DNA of 43,480 nt, taken from assembly GCA_022014175.1 (NCBI GenBank), contig JAKLLR010000007.1, positions 1 to 43,480 of the forward strand, in the 5' to 3' direction. The position numbers and the translations under genes were made by a program. Origin of the DNA: Gammaproteobacteria bacterium (GTDB lineage: Bacteria; Pseudomonadota; Gammaproteobacteria; Immundisolibacterales; JAKLLR01). The notes beneath the pieces were generated by a model. That model saw only the letters and a program-made list of their open reading frames with translations, did no database searches and had not been told where the DNA came from. Shown here in pieces: positions 36,157-43,480 of the stretch (the first letter of the stretch is position 1; each line of letters opens with the position of its first letter).

Positions 36157-37251
36157 TTAGCGGAAATCAAACTTGTAATTGACCGCAGTCGGGCCGGGAT
36201 CTTCGATCTCCACCGTCATCGGCACGCTCTCCCCGGGGGTAATACCCACCTCGGGGTCAATTCTGGTGCCAAGATATTCGGAAGGGGGAAAGCGAAATTT
36301 GGCCATGTCACGCCCGTGCAGATCAAAAAACGCCAGCAGCAGCTCCGGATAGGGCTGACGAAAGCCGCCACCATTGTAAAGTCGGCCCTGCACCAGCAGA
36401 TAACCAGACCGTTGCGGGTGCGCCCCGACATAAATCTGGCGCAAACCGAACTGTTGGGGGTCACGCAGGGGCGGCAGATCACAACCCGTCACCGCACAGA
36501 GCCGCTCCAGCATCGGCCGTAGCACTAAGGTAGCTGAGAGATCCGCCCGAAACAGATAGCCGTAACCCAGCAGTAGGCCGGCGGCGACCATACTGGCGAC
36601 GAGCAGGAGCGCACCGCGTAGCAACCCGCTGCGTAGCTGTCTGCGGCTGCGCAGATCCGGATCAAATCCGACTTCAACTTCGGCTTCGGTTGGGGGTGGC
36701 GCTTCAGCCGACGTTGATTCCGCCGCGACCCGCTGGCGTTTGATCCGGGCACCAACCCAGACAACCCATAGCACTATCACCAGCGCCCCCAGTCCGCCAC
36801 CGACCAGGATCGGGGTGGACAATCCAGGCCGCTCAGCCACCCAGCCACTCGCCCAGGGGCTCAGGGTTAACCCGGTCAGAAGTAGCAACAGAAGAAACAG
36901 CAGGCCGGCCCACAGACCAGACTTGGGACGCCGGATCCCGCCGCCGGATGGTCCGGAGGTCTCAGCCTCAGCCTCAGCCTCAGCCTCAGCCTCAGCAAAA
37001 AATTCGGCCATGCTGCGCTCGTCTGCGCCGCCGCTATCGGGAATTTCGAAGGGCTCAACCAGAAACACTGTCTTTTCGTAGAGCGGGGGTTGCTCCCTCT
37101 CCACCACGGCGATTTCCTCGACCAGTGGCGCGGCCCGGAACACCTCGAAGCAGATCCCGCAACGGGCGGTCTGGTCCCCTAGCAGTTGTTCTGGGTCAAC
37201 CCGAAAAATGGCCCCACAGTGCGGGCAACGGCTCTGGTAGGGGGTGTTCAA
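36157..37251 (-). CDS. Zinc-ribbon (MJ0042) and DUF3426 membrane protein
   Basis: 364 residues. The N-terminal zinc ribbon has Cys9-x2-Cys12 and Cys31-x2-Cys34. An acidic low-complexity stretch with alternating Ala and Glu follows near residues 85-97. Then come hydrophobic segments (about 113-134, 146-168 and 213-233) and a DUF3426 domain containing VTGCDLPPLRDP and LVQGRLYNGGG. Its family usually sits beside prmA, as here, but its role is not known. The start is a TTG at 37251 in a TTGA overlap with the prmA stop. It has two more hydrophobic segments than the single one common in this family. Confidence 0.85.
   Translation of the reverse strand: MNTPYQSRCPHCGAIFRVDPEQLLGDQTARCGICFEVFRAAPLVEEIAVVEREQPPLYEKTVFLVEPFEIPDSGGADERSMAEFFAEAEAEAEAEAETSGPSGGGIRRPKSGLWAGLLFLLLLLLTGLTLSPWASGWVAERPGLSTPILVGGGLGALVIVLWVVWVGARIKRQRVAAESTSAEAPPPTEAEVEVGFDPDLRSRRQLRSGLLRGALLLVASMVAAGLLLGYGYLFRADLSATLVLRPMLERLCAVTGCDLPPLRDPQQFGLRQIYVGAHPQRSGYLLVQGRLYNGGGFRQPYPELLLAFFDLHGRDMAKFRFPPSEYLGTRIDPEVGITPGESVPMTVEIEDPGPTAVNYKFDFR
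36961..36996 (+). repeat. Hexanucleotide tandem repeat (CTCAGC x 6) inside the DUF3426 gene
   Basis: Six exact copies of CTCAGC in a row. On the coding strand it reads GCTGAG and encodes alternating Ala-Glu. The unit is a multiple of three, so copy-number change alters length but not frame. Confidence 0.95.
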
Positions 37252-38117
37252 AAGTGTTTCTCAGCCTCTAAAAATAGCCAGGGTGTCCGCACCCGTTCTA
37301 CCCCAAACCGAAAATTCTCAGCGTAGGCGGACCGCAAAATAGGGCCCTGCTCTTCAAGCAGCCCGGACAACAACAGACGCCCCCCAGGGTGCAACAGACC
37401 CTTGAAACGGTCCCGCAGCTCCAGCAACGGCGTCAACAGAATGTTCGCAATCAACAGATCGGCACTGCCCAGGTCAAGCTCCCCCGGCTGACCAATCACC
37501 AGCTCGTCACCAATACCGTTCAGCCTGGCGTTCTCCGCAGTGGCCTGCAACGCCTGTGGATCGATATCAACGGCCCGCACCCGACCCGCCCCAAGCTTCA
37601 GAGCCGCCAGGCCGAGAATTCCGGAACCACAGCCATAATCGACAATATCCAGCCCCCTCAGGTCAATTTCCACCAGCCGTTCGAGACAGAGGGCGGTGGT
37701 TTCATGATTGCCAGTGCCAAAGGCCAGACCCGGGTCCAGCAACAGGGTCACGGCCTGGGGATCCGGCGGCGCTCGCCAGCTCGGGCAGACCCAGAAACTG
37801 GGGCCGATCTGTTGCGGCTCGAACTGATCCTGTCCGGCCCTTATCCAGTCCCGCTCGGGTACCGTGGCTAGCGTCCAGTCCGGATGGCCGACCTGGGTCA
37901 GCCGCCGCCCCACACCCCTGCAATCCACCCGTTGGTCGAACAGCCCAACCAGCCAGAGCCGCGGCCAGACCGGAGTCTCTCCGGGGCCGGGCTCCCGAAT
38001 CGGTGTACCGGACGCATCTTTCAGGGAAACCGCTACCGCGCCCTGGTCAAACAACCAGTCTGACAGACTCTCCTGTTCGGCGGCATCCGCCTCCAGGGTC
38101 AGTTCGGTCCAGCTCAC
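37248..38117 (-). CDS. prmA: Ribosomal protein L11 methyltransferase
   Basis: 289 residues. The N-terminal substrate-recognition domain begins SWTELTL. LDPGLAFGTGNHETT is the family hallmark. The SAM site is VDYGCGSGILGLAALKLGA with Asp in VRAVDIDPQAL, and NILLTPLLEL is motif IV. It trimethylates several amino groups of ribosomal protein L11. The GTG start at 38117 overlaps the psd stop as GTGA, and the 3' end overlaps the DUF3426 gene, so psd-prmA-DUF3426 is one coupled unit. Confidence 0.95.
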   Translation of the reverse strand: MSWTELTLEADAAEQESLSDWLFDQGAVAVSLKDASGTPIREPGPGETPVWPRLWLVGLFDQRVDCRGVGRRLTQVGHPDWTLATVPERDWIRAGQDQFEPQQIGPSFWVCPSWRAPPDPQAVTLLLDPGLAFGTGNHETTALCLERLVEIDLRGLDIVDYGCGSGILGLAALKLGAGRVRAVDIDPQALQATAENARLNGIGDELVIGQPGELDLGSADLLIANILLTPLLELRDRFKGLLHPGGRLLLSGLLEEQGPILRSAYAENFRFGVERVRTPWLFLEAEKHF

Positions 38118-39016
38118 AAACTGCCCGCCAGCTTAAGCGACCCCAAACTCTCGCCGACCCGCAACGGCAGTCCCGCCGCCAGATCCGCGCGAGGCTGGAA
38201 ACCGCCAGGTGGGGTGACCAAAATCACCGTTGAACCCATACTGAAACGTCCCACCTCTTCGCCCCGGGCCAGGGCGATAACCCCCTCCCCGGTTCCCGGG
38301 TAGTCCCAACGACACAACCCACTGCGACGGTCCACCGTCACCCGGCCGAACCAGCTGGTCTCGATAGCAGAGACACACATCGCCCCAACCAGCACTAGAG
38401 CAACCGGTCCCACAAGGGTATCGAACCAGGCCACCACCCGCTCGTTGCGGGTAAACAGATCCGGAATCAATGCACTGGAGACATCATTGACACTGAACAT
38501 CCGGCCCGGCACGTATGTCATACCCCGCAACCGGCCGGACAACGGCATATGCACGCGATGATAGTCCCGGGGTGCGAGATAAACGGTCAGAAAATTTCCG
38601 CCGGAAAACTGGTCTGCCAGGGCCGCATCACCACCCAGCAACGCCTCCAGAGAGTAACTGATGCCCTTGGCTTGCAGCAGCAAGCCATCATAAATGGCGC
38701 CGCACTGGCTCACCCGGCCATCTGCCGGGCTCGTCAGCGCTGTCGCCTGCTCCGGCATCGGTCGCAGCCCTGGAACCAGTTCCCGGGTAAAGAAATCGGC
38801 AAAAGAGTCGAACTCATGGGGCACACTGGCCAGGGCTTCGCTGGTATCCACCTGGTAATGCCTGACAAACCAGCGAATCAGCAGATTTTTCCAGGGCGCC
38901 CAACGCCACTGGCTGGCCTGATAAGCGATAGCGCCGATCAGCTGGTGCGGCAGATAGAGACTGATTTTCACCAGCCACTGTTGCCATTTGGGGAACTCGG
39001 GTTGTTCCTCGGTCAT
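38114..39016 (-). CDS. psd: Phosphatidylserine decarboxylase proenzyme
   Basis: 300 residues from the ATG at 39016, which has GGAG six bases upstream. The track extends it to 567 residues, but the added part runs antisense through hemC. Charge-relay residues are Asp99 (SPADGRV) and His156 (YHRVHMP). The self-cleavage site is MGST (260-263), where most members have LGST; Ser262 would become the pyruvoyl group. It makes phosphatidylethanolamine at the inner membrane. It is first in the psd-prmA-DUF3426 unit and divergent from hemC. Confidence 0.94.
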   Translation of the reverse strand: MTEEQPEFPKWQQWLVKISLYLPHQLIGAIAYQASQWRWAPWKNLLIRWFVRHYQVDTSEALASVPHEFDSFADFFTRELVPGLRPMPEQATALTSPADGRVSQCGAIYDGLLLQAKGISYSLEALLGGDAALADQFSGGNFLTVYLAPRDYHRVHMPLSGRLRGMTYVPGRMFSVNDVSSALIPDLFTRNERVVAWFDTLVGPVALVLVGAMCVSAIETSWFGRVTVDRRSGLCRWDYPGTGEGVIALARGEEVGRFSMGSTVILVTPPGGFQPRADLAAGLPLRVGESLGSLKLAGSL

Positions 39017-39058
39017 TTCGGGCTCCGTCACTTCCACGCTGGGAGAAACTGTGCCAGC

Positions 39059-39067
39059 ATTATCACA
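39059..39067 (-). promoter_or_regulatory. Possible extended -10 of the psd promoter
   Basis: On the minus strand TGTGATAAT gives a GATAAT hexamer with an upstream TG, about 43 bp before the psd ATG. The -35 region is poor, as in many extended -10 promoters. No experimental signal is available. Confidence 0.3.
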
Positions 39068-39119
39068 GGATGTCCCTCCGGGCTCCATCGCCATCCGAAT
39101 CACACCCAGGCCACCTCTG

Positions 39120-40043
39120 TTGAAACTCCGAATAGCGACCCGTAAAAGCCCCCTGGCCCTCTGGCAGGCTGAGTGGGTACGGGAGCAGCTGCTGGCCAAA
39201 AACCCCGGGCTAGAGATCGAACTGGTGAAAATGACCACCAGGGGAGACCGCTTTCTGGATGCACCCCTGGCCAAAATTGGCGGCAAGGGGTTGTTTCTCA
39301 AAGAGCTTGAACAGGCACTGCTGAACGGCGATGCGGATATCGCGGTCCACTCCATGAAGGACGTGCCCGCGCAACTGCCGGACGGACTCTCCCTGCGAGT
39401 GCTCTGTGAACGGGAGGATGAACGGGACGCGCTGGTTGGCACCGCCGCAGCTGAGGGACTCCTTGCCCTGCCCCCGGGGGGGCGGGTCGGCACCTCCAGC
39501 CTGCGCCGCCAGTGCCAGCTGCGGGCGATCCGGCCGGACCTGCAGATCCTGGATCTGCGGGGCAACGTCAACACCCGCCTGCAGAAGCTGGACGAGGGCC
39601 GGTTTGAGGCCATTGTGCTAGCCGCCGCTGGCCTGAAACGACTCGACATGGCAGAGCGCATTAGCAGGTATCTCGAACCTGAAGAGTGCCTGCCCGCAGT
39701 GGGACAAGGGGTGATTGGCATTGAGTGTCGCACTAGCGACAGCCAGACACAGCGGCTGATCGACCCGCTACACCATCGGCCCACCGCCCAGTGCATCACT
39801 GCCGAACGGGCCTTCAATGCACGACTTGAGGGGGGCTGCCAGGTGCCGATTGCTGGCCATGCTCAGTTGCTGGACGGGGGGAGATTGCTGCTTGACGGGC
39901 TGGTCGGCGCGGTGGATGGCAGCCAGATCCTGCATCAACGGGTTTCCGGCCTGGCGGCGGATGCAGCGACGCTGGGCAGACAGCTCGCGGACCAGCTGCT
40001 GGAGCAAGGTGCCGACGCCCTGCTTGCGGCGCTGCATGACTGA
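39120..40043 (+). CDS. hemC: Hydroxymethylbilane synthase (porphobilinogen deaminase)
   Basis: 307 residues from a TTG at 39120, giving [16 protein letters not shown], the normal family opening; the 44 extra residues in the track overlap psd and look non-coding. Key features are [44 protein letters not shown] and the dipyrromethane-binding Cys in [11 protein letters not shown]. It condenses four porphobilinogens to hydroxymethylbilane. The hemD start overlaps its end by 8 bp. The start codon is inferred from alignment, as there is only a weak AGG upstream. Confidence 0.94.
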   Translation: MKLRIATRKSPLALWQAEWVREQLLAKNPGLEIELVKMTTRGDRFLDAPLAKIGGKGLFLKELEQALLNGDADIAVHSMKDVPAQLPDGLSLRVLCEREDERDALVGTAAAEGLLALPPGGRVGTSSLRRQCQLRAIRPDLQILDLRGNVNTRLQKLDEGRFEAIVLAAAGLKRLDMAERISRYLEPEECLPAVGQGVIGIECRTSDSQTQRLIDPLHHRPTAQCITAERAFNARLEGGCQVPIAGHAQLLDGGRLLLDGLVGAVDGSQILHQRVSGLAADAATLGRQLADQLLEQGADALLAALHD

Positions 40044-40830
40044 ACCGGGTGAGCCGCCGCACCGGCCCCTGGCAGGTCGGCGCATCCTGATCACCCGCCC
40101 GGCGGAGCAGACAGCGGTGCTGGCGACCGGCATCCGATCCGCTGGCGGCCAGCCCCTTCTCTTCCCCACTCTGACCATTGGACCACCCCAGGACCCTGCT
40201 GCGGCCGCAGCAGCAACTCGGACTCTGCCAAACTGCACCGGCGCTATTTTTATCAGCGCCAACGCGGCCCACCGAGGGCTTGAGTTAATCCAGAGGATTT
40301 TCGGCAAACCCCCACCAGGCCCGGCTTATCTGGCGGTGGGGCCCGCCAGCAGTACCGTGCTGGTCGCGGCAGGCATCAACAGCGTAACCCGTCCAGCCCA
40401 CCAATTCAGCAGCGAAGGGCTGCTGGCGCTACCGGCACTGCAAGCACCCCTGACAGACCAGAATTTTCTGATCTTTCGTGGCGACGGGGGGCGAGAGTAT
40501 CTTGCCGACCAGCTCCGGCAGCGGGGCGCAACCGTGACCTACGTCGCCTGTTATCACCGCAACCTGCCCACTGATGGCCCCGATCTGGCGCTCCTCTGGC
40601 AGAACCCGGGCCTGGACTGGGTTACTGCGAACTCCCGGGAGGGTTTAGAAAATCTGCTGAGGCTGACACCCGAGTCTCTGCAGGCGCCCCTGCGCCATAA
40701 AACCCTGATTGTCCTCAGTGCTGCAGTGGCGGAGAGAGCCCGTGAACTGGGTTTTACCTCTATCCAGATCGCCCCTGAATCGAGTGATGCTGGCATGCTG
40801 GCGGCACTCCATGACCTTGCGGCGCCGTGA
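40036..40830 (+). CDS. hemD: Uroporphyrinogen-III synthase
   Basis: 264 residues from the ATG at 40036, which overlaps the hemC stop (ATGACTGA). The family is poorly conserved, but [16 protein letters not shown] at the start, [42 protein letters not shown] and the C-terminal [15 protein letters not shown] fit the two-domain fold. It closes and inverts hydroxymethylbilane to uroporphyrinogen III. The 126 bp after it, before the Rieske ferredoxin, show nothing notable. Confidence 0.9.
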   Translation: MTEPGEPPHRPLAGRRILITRPAEQTAVLATGIRSAGGQPLLFPTLTIGPPQDPAAAAAATRTLPNCTGAIFISANAAHRGLELIQRIFGKPPPGPAYLAVGPASSTVLVAAGINSVTRPAHQFSSEGLLALPALQAPLTDQNFLIFRGDGGREYLADQLRQRGATVTYVACYHRNLPTDGPDLALLWQNPGLDWVTANSREGLENLLRLTPESLQAPLRHKTLIVLSAAVAERARELGFTSIQIAPESSDAGMLAALHDLAAP

Positions 40831-40956
40831 CCAGCGACTCAACTCAATCTCATTCCACCCTCCCCTCGCAACAGAGAGCAGGATTGCACAGCGACGACGA
40901 ATATCAGTAGAGTGTGGCCCCTCGACAGAGCATAGCCCACACAACAGGATACCCCG

Positions 40957-41286
40957 ATGTCGCAAGGATTCACCCCCCTCTGCAAAACCAGCGAAGTCGC
41001 CGAAAACACTCTGATTCAGGTCGATCTGCCCGACCATCCGCCGATTGCGGTCTACAACCTCGGTGGTGAGTATTTCGCCACATCGGGGTACTGCACCCAC
41101 GCGGATGCGGCACTCTGCGATGGTTATCTTGAGGACGACAAAATTGAGTGTCCCTGGCATGCAGCCAAGTTTGATATCCGCAGCGGCAAAGCGCTGACCT
41201 TCCCGGCCACCGTCGATCTGGACGTCTACCCGGTGAAGATCGAGGGTGACCAGGTCCTGGCGGACCTCAATCCAACCAGCCCCTAG
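40957..41286 (+). CDS. Rieske-type [2Fe-2S] ferredoxin
   Basis: 109 residues, a single Rieske domain of the BphF/CarAc ferredoxin type. Ligands are Cys46-x-His48 (YCTHADAAL) and Cys65-x2-His68 (ECPWHAAKFD). There is no signal peptide, so it is cytoplasmic. Such ferredoxins pass electrons from a reductase to Rieske oxygenases; the small subunit of assimilatory nitrite reductase is another relative. It lies alone among housekeeping genes but could serve the three oxygenases about 16-20 kb away. AGGA is 7 bases before the ATG. Its TAG stop overlaps the convergent ampE stop. Confidence 0.9.
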   Translation: MSQGFTPLCKTSEVAENTLIQVDLPDHPPIAVYNLGGEYFATSGYCTHADAALCDGYLEDDKIECPWHAAKFDIRSGKALTFPATVDLDVYPVKIEGDQVLADLNPTSP

Positions 41287-42065
41287 GGCAACACACCCGC
41301 CAGAGTCAGGATCGCGGCAACGGTAATCAGAAACACCACCTGCCGCCAGATCAGCCGCCAGCCATCCTGCAGATTCTCCACCGTATCCATCTGATTTTCG
41401 GGAAGGCCCTGAGCCGCGCAAGCCACGGTCTGCAACAGGCCAGCACTGACCCTGATACCCGAATCCGGGTGGTGCCGCCAGGCATCCCGGGCTTCGTCAA
41501 AACGACCCACAATGGCATAGGCAGCCAACATCACCTGGGCCGGCAACCACGCCATCAACCCGTAAAGACGGCAGGCAATCTGACTCACTCCCCGGCTTAT
41601 CCCGCCGTCGGGCTCTGCGGCATAGATCGCCAGCAAGCGATAACTCAGCACCCCCACCGGACCGAGCAGCAGAAACCAGACGCCCACCCCTACCACCGCA
41701 TCAAGGGCCAGCATCGGCAGGTGGGGCAGCAGCGCTGCCTCATCATCTGTCCCGGGGGTCTCCGCCAGCGCCCTGATCCGATCACGAATCTGACCGCCAA
41801 GGGTCCCGAGATCGAGACAGAGCCACAACACCAGCAATGAACCCAGCCCGGCGAACAGGGGATGCATGGAGGAGAGCAGATAGAGCAGCAACGCCAGCAG
41901 CAGCGGTGGCGGCAACAGCACCAGAGCCGCTTGCAGCTTTGGCCACTCTGTCAGCTGTGAACTGCAGAACTCGGCCCAGGGTCGCGCCACCCTCGCGATC
42001 CAGACTCGGGGGGCGGCAACCCACCGGTCCAGCAGGGCCGCTATCAACATCACCAGTAAAGTCAT
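41283..42065 (-). CDS. ampE: AmpE-like inner-membrane protein
   Basis: 260 residues with several hydrophobic helices. The N-terminal DRWVAAPRVWIARV, the mid-region LPMLALDAVVGVGVWFLLLGPVGVLSYRLL and GLMAWLPAQVMLAAYAIVG follow the AmpE/CobD-like pattern. AmpE accompanies AmpD in peptidoglycan recycling and beta-lactamase control, but its biochemical function is unclear. The ATG overlaps the ampD stop (ATGA), so the two are translationally coupled as ampD-ampE. Confidence 0.88.
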   Translation of the reverse strand: MTLLVMLIAALLDRWVAAPRVWIARVARPWAEFCSSQLTEWPKLQAALVLLPPPLLLALLLYLLSSMHPLFAGLGSLLVLWLCLDLGTLGGQIRDRIRALAETPGTDDEAALLPHLPMLALDAVVGVGVWFLLLGPVGVLSYRLLAIYAAEPDGGISRGVSQIACRLYGLMAWLPAQVMLAAYAIVGRFDEARDAWRHHPDSGIRVSAGLLQTVACAAQGLPENQMDTVENLQDGWRLIWRQVVFLITVAAILTLAGVLP

Positions 42066-42664
42066 CGCTCTACGCTCCCTGACGAGTCCAGTCCGGATGA
42101 ATCCGATATCAGCCGCCGTAATTTACCCCAGTCAAAAGCCTCACCCGGGTCAGTTTTTCGCCCAGGGGCCACATCGCTGTGGCCGACAATCCGCTCTGGC
42201 GTCAGCGCCGGATAGTTGACCATCAGCTCACGGGCAATGCCCGCCAGCGCCTCATACTGCACCGGTTCATAGGGCAAATCGTCGCACCCCTCCAGCTCAA
42301 CGCCCACCGCAAAATCATTACAGGCGGAGCGCCCCTGCCAGCTCGACTCCCCCGCATGCCAGGCCCGCCGGTGAAAAGGCACGAACTGCAACAGCGAGCC
42401 GTCCCGGCGAATCAACAGATGTGCGGAGACCCGCAAACCCGCCAATTCAGCAAACTCATCCCGGCTTTCACAATCGAGCCGATTACAGAAGAGCTGGCTG
42501 ATTTCGTCACCACCAAAACAACCTGCAGGCAGGCTGATGCCATGCACCAGCAACAGGCTGATATCGGTCTGCGATGGCCGCTCATCGCAATTGGGGCTGG
42601 GCACAAAATGGGCCGCCTGAAGCAGTCCGCTGGCCCGGTCCAGTGTCCAGACTGCAGTCTCCAT
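42062..42664 (-). CDS. ampD: 1,6-anhydro-N-acetylmuramyl-L-alanine amidase AmpD
   Basis: 200 residues from the ATG at 42664; the track GTG four codons earlier is possible but less like the family. Zinc ligands are His41 (LLVHGISLP), His162 (VGHSDVAPGR) and Asp172 (KTDPGEAFDW). FGGDEISQLF, RVSAHLLIRRDG and WHAGESSWQGR match E. coli AmpD closely. It removes the stem peptide from anhydromuropeptides in the cytoplasm during cell-wall recycling. It is upstream of ampE and divergent from gmk, with 120 bp between the starts. Confidence 0.95.
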   Translation of the reverse strand: METAVWTLDRASGLLQAAHFVPSPNCDERPSQTDISLLLVHGISLPAGCFGGDEISQLFCNRLDCESRDEFAELAGLRVSAHLLIRRDGSLLQFVPFHRRAWHAGESSWQGRSACNDFAVGVELEGCDDLPYEPVQYEALAGIARELMVNYPALTPERIVGHSDVAPGRKTDPGEAFDWGKLRRLISDSSGLDSSGSVER

Positions 42665-42784
42665 ACGCTCTCTCACGGGTGATCACCGGCACAGCATAAC
42701 AGCAGCAGGCAGATGGAGAATCCCCTCAAAGCAGGTATAGTATTTGCCGCACTGGACAGCCTCCATTATCGATATTCTCAAGCC

Positions 42785-43405
42785 GTGAGTACAGGGACCC
42801 TTTACATCATTTCCGGCCCGTCCGGGGTCGGCAAAACCAGCCTGGTGCGGACGCTGGTTGACTGTTTTCCTGAGCTCAAGCTCTCCATCTCCTTTACCAC
42901 CCGGAAAATCCGGCCCGGTGAACAGCAGGGGGTGGACTACCATTTTTGTAGCCCTACGGAGTTTGCGGAGATGGATGCCCGGGGCGATTTCCTCGAATCC
43001 GCCGAAGTCTTTGGCAACCGGTACGGCACCTCGAGGCGCTGGGTGGGCGAGTGCCTCGCACAGGGGCACGACGTGCTACTGGAGATCGACTGGCAGGGCG
43101 CGGCCCAGGCCCGGGCCGCGTTTCCGGAGGCGATCAGCATCCTGGTGGTGCCCCCGGCACTCGAGGTTCTGCGAGCGCGACTGAAGTCCCGCAAGCAGGA
43201 CGACGACAGCGAAATTGATCGCCGTCTGGCCGAGGCGGCTGCGGAGATCTCCCACTATCGGGATTTCGATTACCTGCTGGTAAATGCGGAGTTTGATCAG
43301 GCTGCCGCGGAGCTGAAAGCAATCTACACCGTCGGCCAGCTGCGGGTGAAACCCCAGGCCCGTCTGTTAAACCGTCAGATGCCGGAGATTTTTGCCAGCG
43401 ACTAG
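42785..43405 (+). CDS. gmk: Guanylate kinase
   Basis: 206 residues from a GTG at 42785 (MSTGTLYIISG), the size and opening of E. coli Gmk; the track ORF adds 24 residues of unlikely sequence. The P-loop is GPSGVGKTS. FTTRKIRPGEQQGVDYHF, GDFLESAEVFGNRYGTSR and LLEIDWQGAAQAR are canonical. It phosphorylates GMP to GDP. The ribosome-binding site before the GTG is poor, so the start rests on family comparison. It is followed by rpoZ 56 bp downstream, the usual gamma order. Confidence 0.94.
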   Translation: MSTGTLYIISGPSGVGKTSLVRTLVDCFPELKLSISFTTRKIRPGEQQGVDYHFCSPTEFAEMDARGDFLESAEVFGNRYGTSRRWVGECLAQGHDVLLEIDWQGAAQARAAFPEAISILVVPPALEVLRARLKSRKQDDDSEIDRRLAEAAAEISHYRDFDYLLVNAEFDQAAAELKAIYTVGQLRVKPQARLLNRQMPEIFASD

Positions 43406-43461
43406 GCTAGAATTACCGGTTCCGTGTTATCACGACTTGACGTTAATTACAGGAACCTGGC

Positions 43462-43480
43462 ATGGCCCGCATCACCGTAG
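43462..43480 (+). CDS. rpoZ: RNA polymerase omega subunit, first codons only
   Basis: ATGGCCCGCATCACCGTAG encodes MARITV and runs off the window; RpoZ proteins open MARVTVED. AGGA lies about 8 bases upstream. The position directly after gmk is the standard order in gammaproteobacteria. Confidence 0.85.

Noticed and set aside
38988-39119. Upstream part of the hemC ORF
   Set aside because: It overlaps the psd start region and has no similarity to HemC, which begins at the [13 protein letters not shown] segment.
39017-39817. N-terminal extension of the psd ORF to 567 residues
   Set aside because: The added 267 residues run antisense to hemC and are Arg/Ser-rich as expected of a shadow frame. 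The ATG at 39016 has a good ribosome-binding site and matches the family start.

Overview
This 43.5 kb window is GC-rich chromosomal DNA from a gammaproteobacterium. The housekeeping blocks dusB-fis, purH-purD-purE, psd-prmA, hemC-hemD, ampD-ampE and gmk-rpoZ have the arrangement and sequence character of that class. A [4Fe-4S] FNR/ANR-type regulator with good binding boxes, a periplasmic-type molybdoenzyme, a truncated haemoglobin and several oxygenases suggest a facultative organism that lives at low or changing oxygen, possibly a hydrocarbon-using or denitrifying relative of the Chromatiales. The genus cannot be told from this sequence. No RNA genes, insertion sequences, integrases or CRISPR arrays were seen.

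Region 1 (1-4658, minus strand): the catalytic subunit of a type II DMSO-reductase-family molybdoenzyme (Tat exported, truncated by the window edge), a short-chain dehydrogenase just upstream, and a formate/nitrite (FNT) channel. The first two resemble the ethylbenzene dehydrogenase plus alcohol dehydrogenase layout. Region 2 (4731-9532): a complete Entner-Doudoroff set, zwf-pgl facing edd, with eda convergent to edd. Region 3 (9658-14525): a glucosylglycerate cycle made of D-glycerate kinase, glucosyl-3-phosphoglycerate phosphatase, GpgS and a convergent GH13_18 phosphorylase that fits glucosylglycerate phosphorylase. Region 4 (14693-20118): truncated haemoglobin, a citryl-CoA-lyase-like protein divergent from an aldehyde dehydrogenase, a membrane-anchored DsrE-like protein, a long-form GAPDH and a cupin.

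Region 5 (20145-28898) is the most unusual part. Three Rieske oxygenase alpha subunits are each paired with one member of a family of ~107-117-residue proteins that I do not recognise. Each pair has an FNR-type box in front and an intrinsic terminator behind. A fourth unit with the same layout carries an OmpW-family porin. Two extradiol (catechol 2,3-dioxygenase-type) proteins follow, the second with altered second-sphere active-site residues, and then the FNR/ANR gene itself. The cluster looks like an oxygen-tuned catabolic island: uptake through OmpW, hydroxylation by Rieske enzymes, ring cleavage by the extradiol enzymes. The substrate is unknown, and no reductase is encoded nearby.

Region 6 (28909-43480) is housekeeping: a LON-domain protein, hemF, tsaC, purE, purD, purH, fis, dusB, a zinc-ribbon DUF3426 protein, prmA, psd, hemC, hemD, a lone Rieske ferredoxin (a possible electron donor for the oxygenases), ampE, ampD, gmk and the first codons of rpoZ. 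Many genes overlap by 4-8 bp, and several use TTG or GTG starts.
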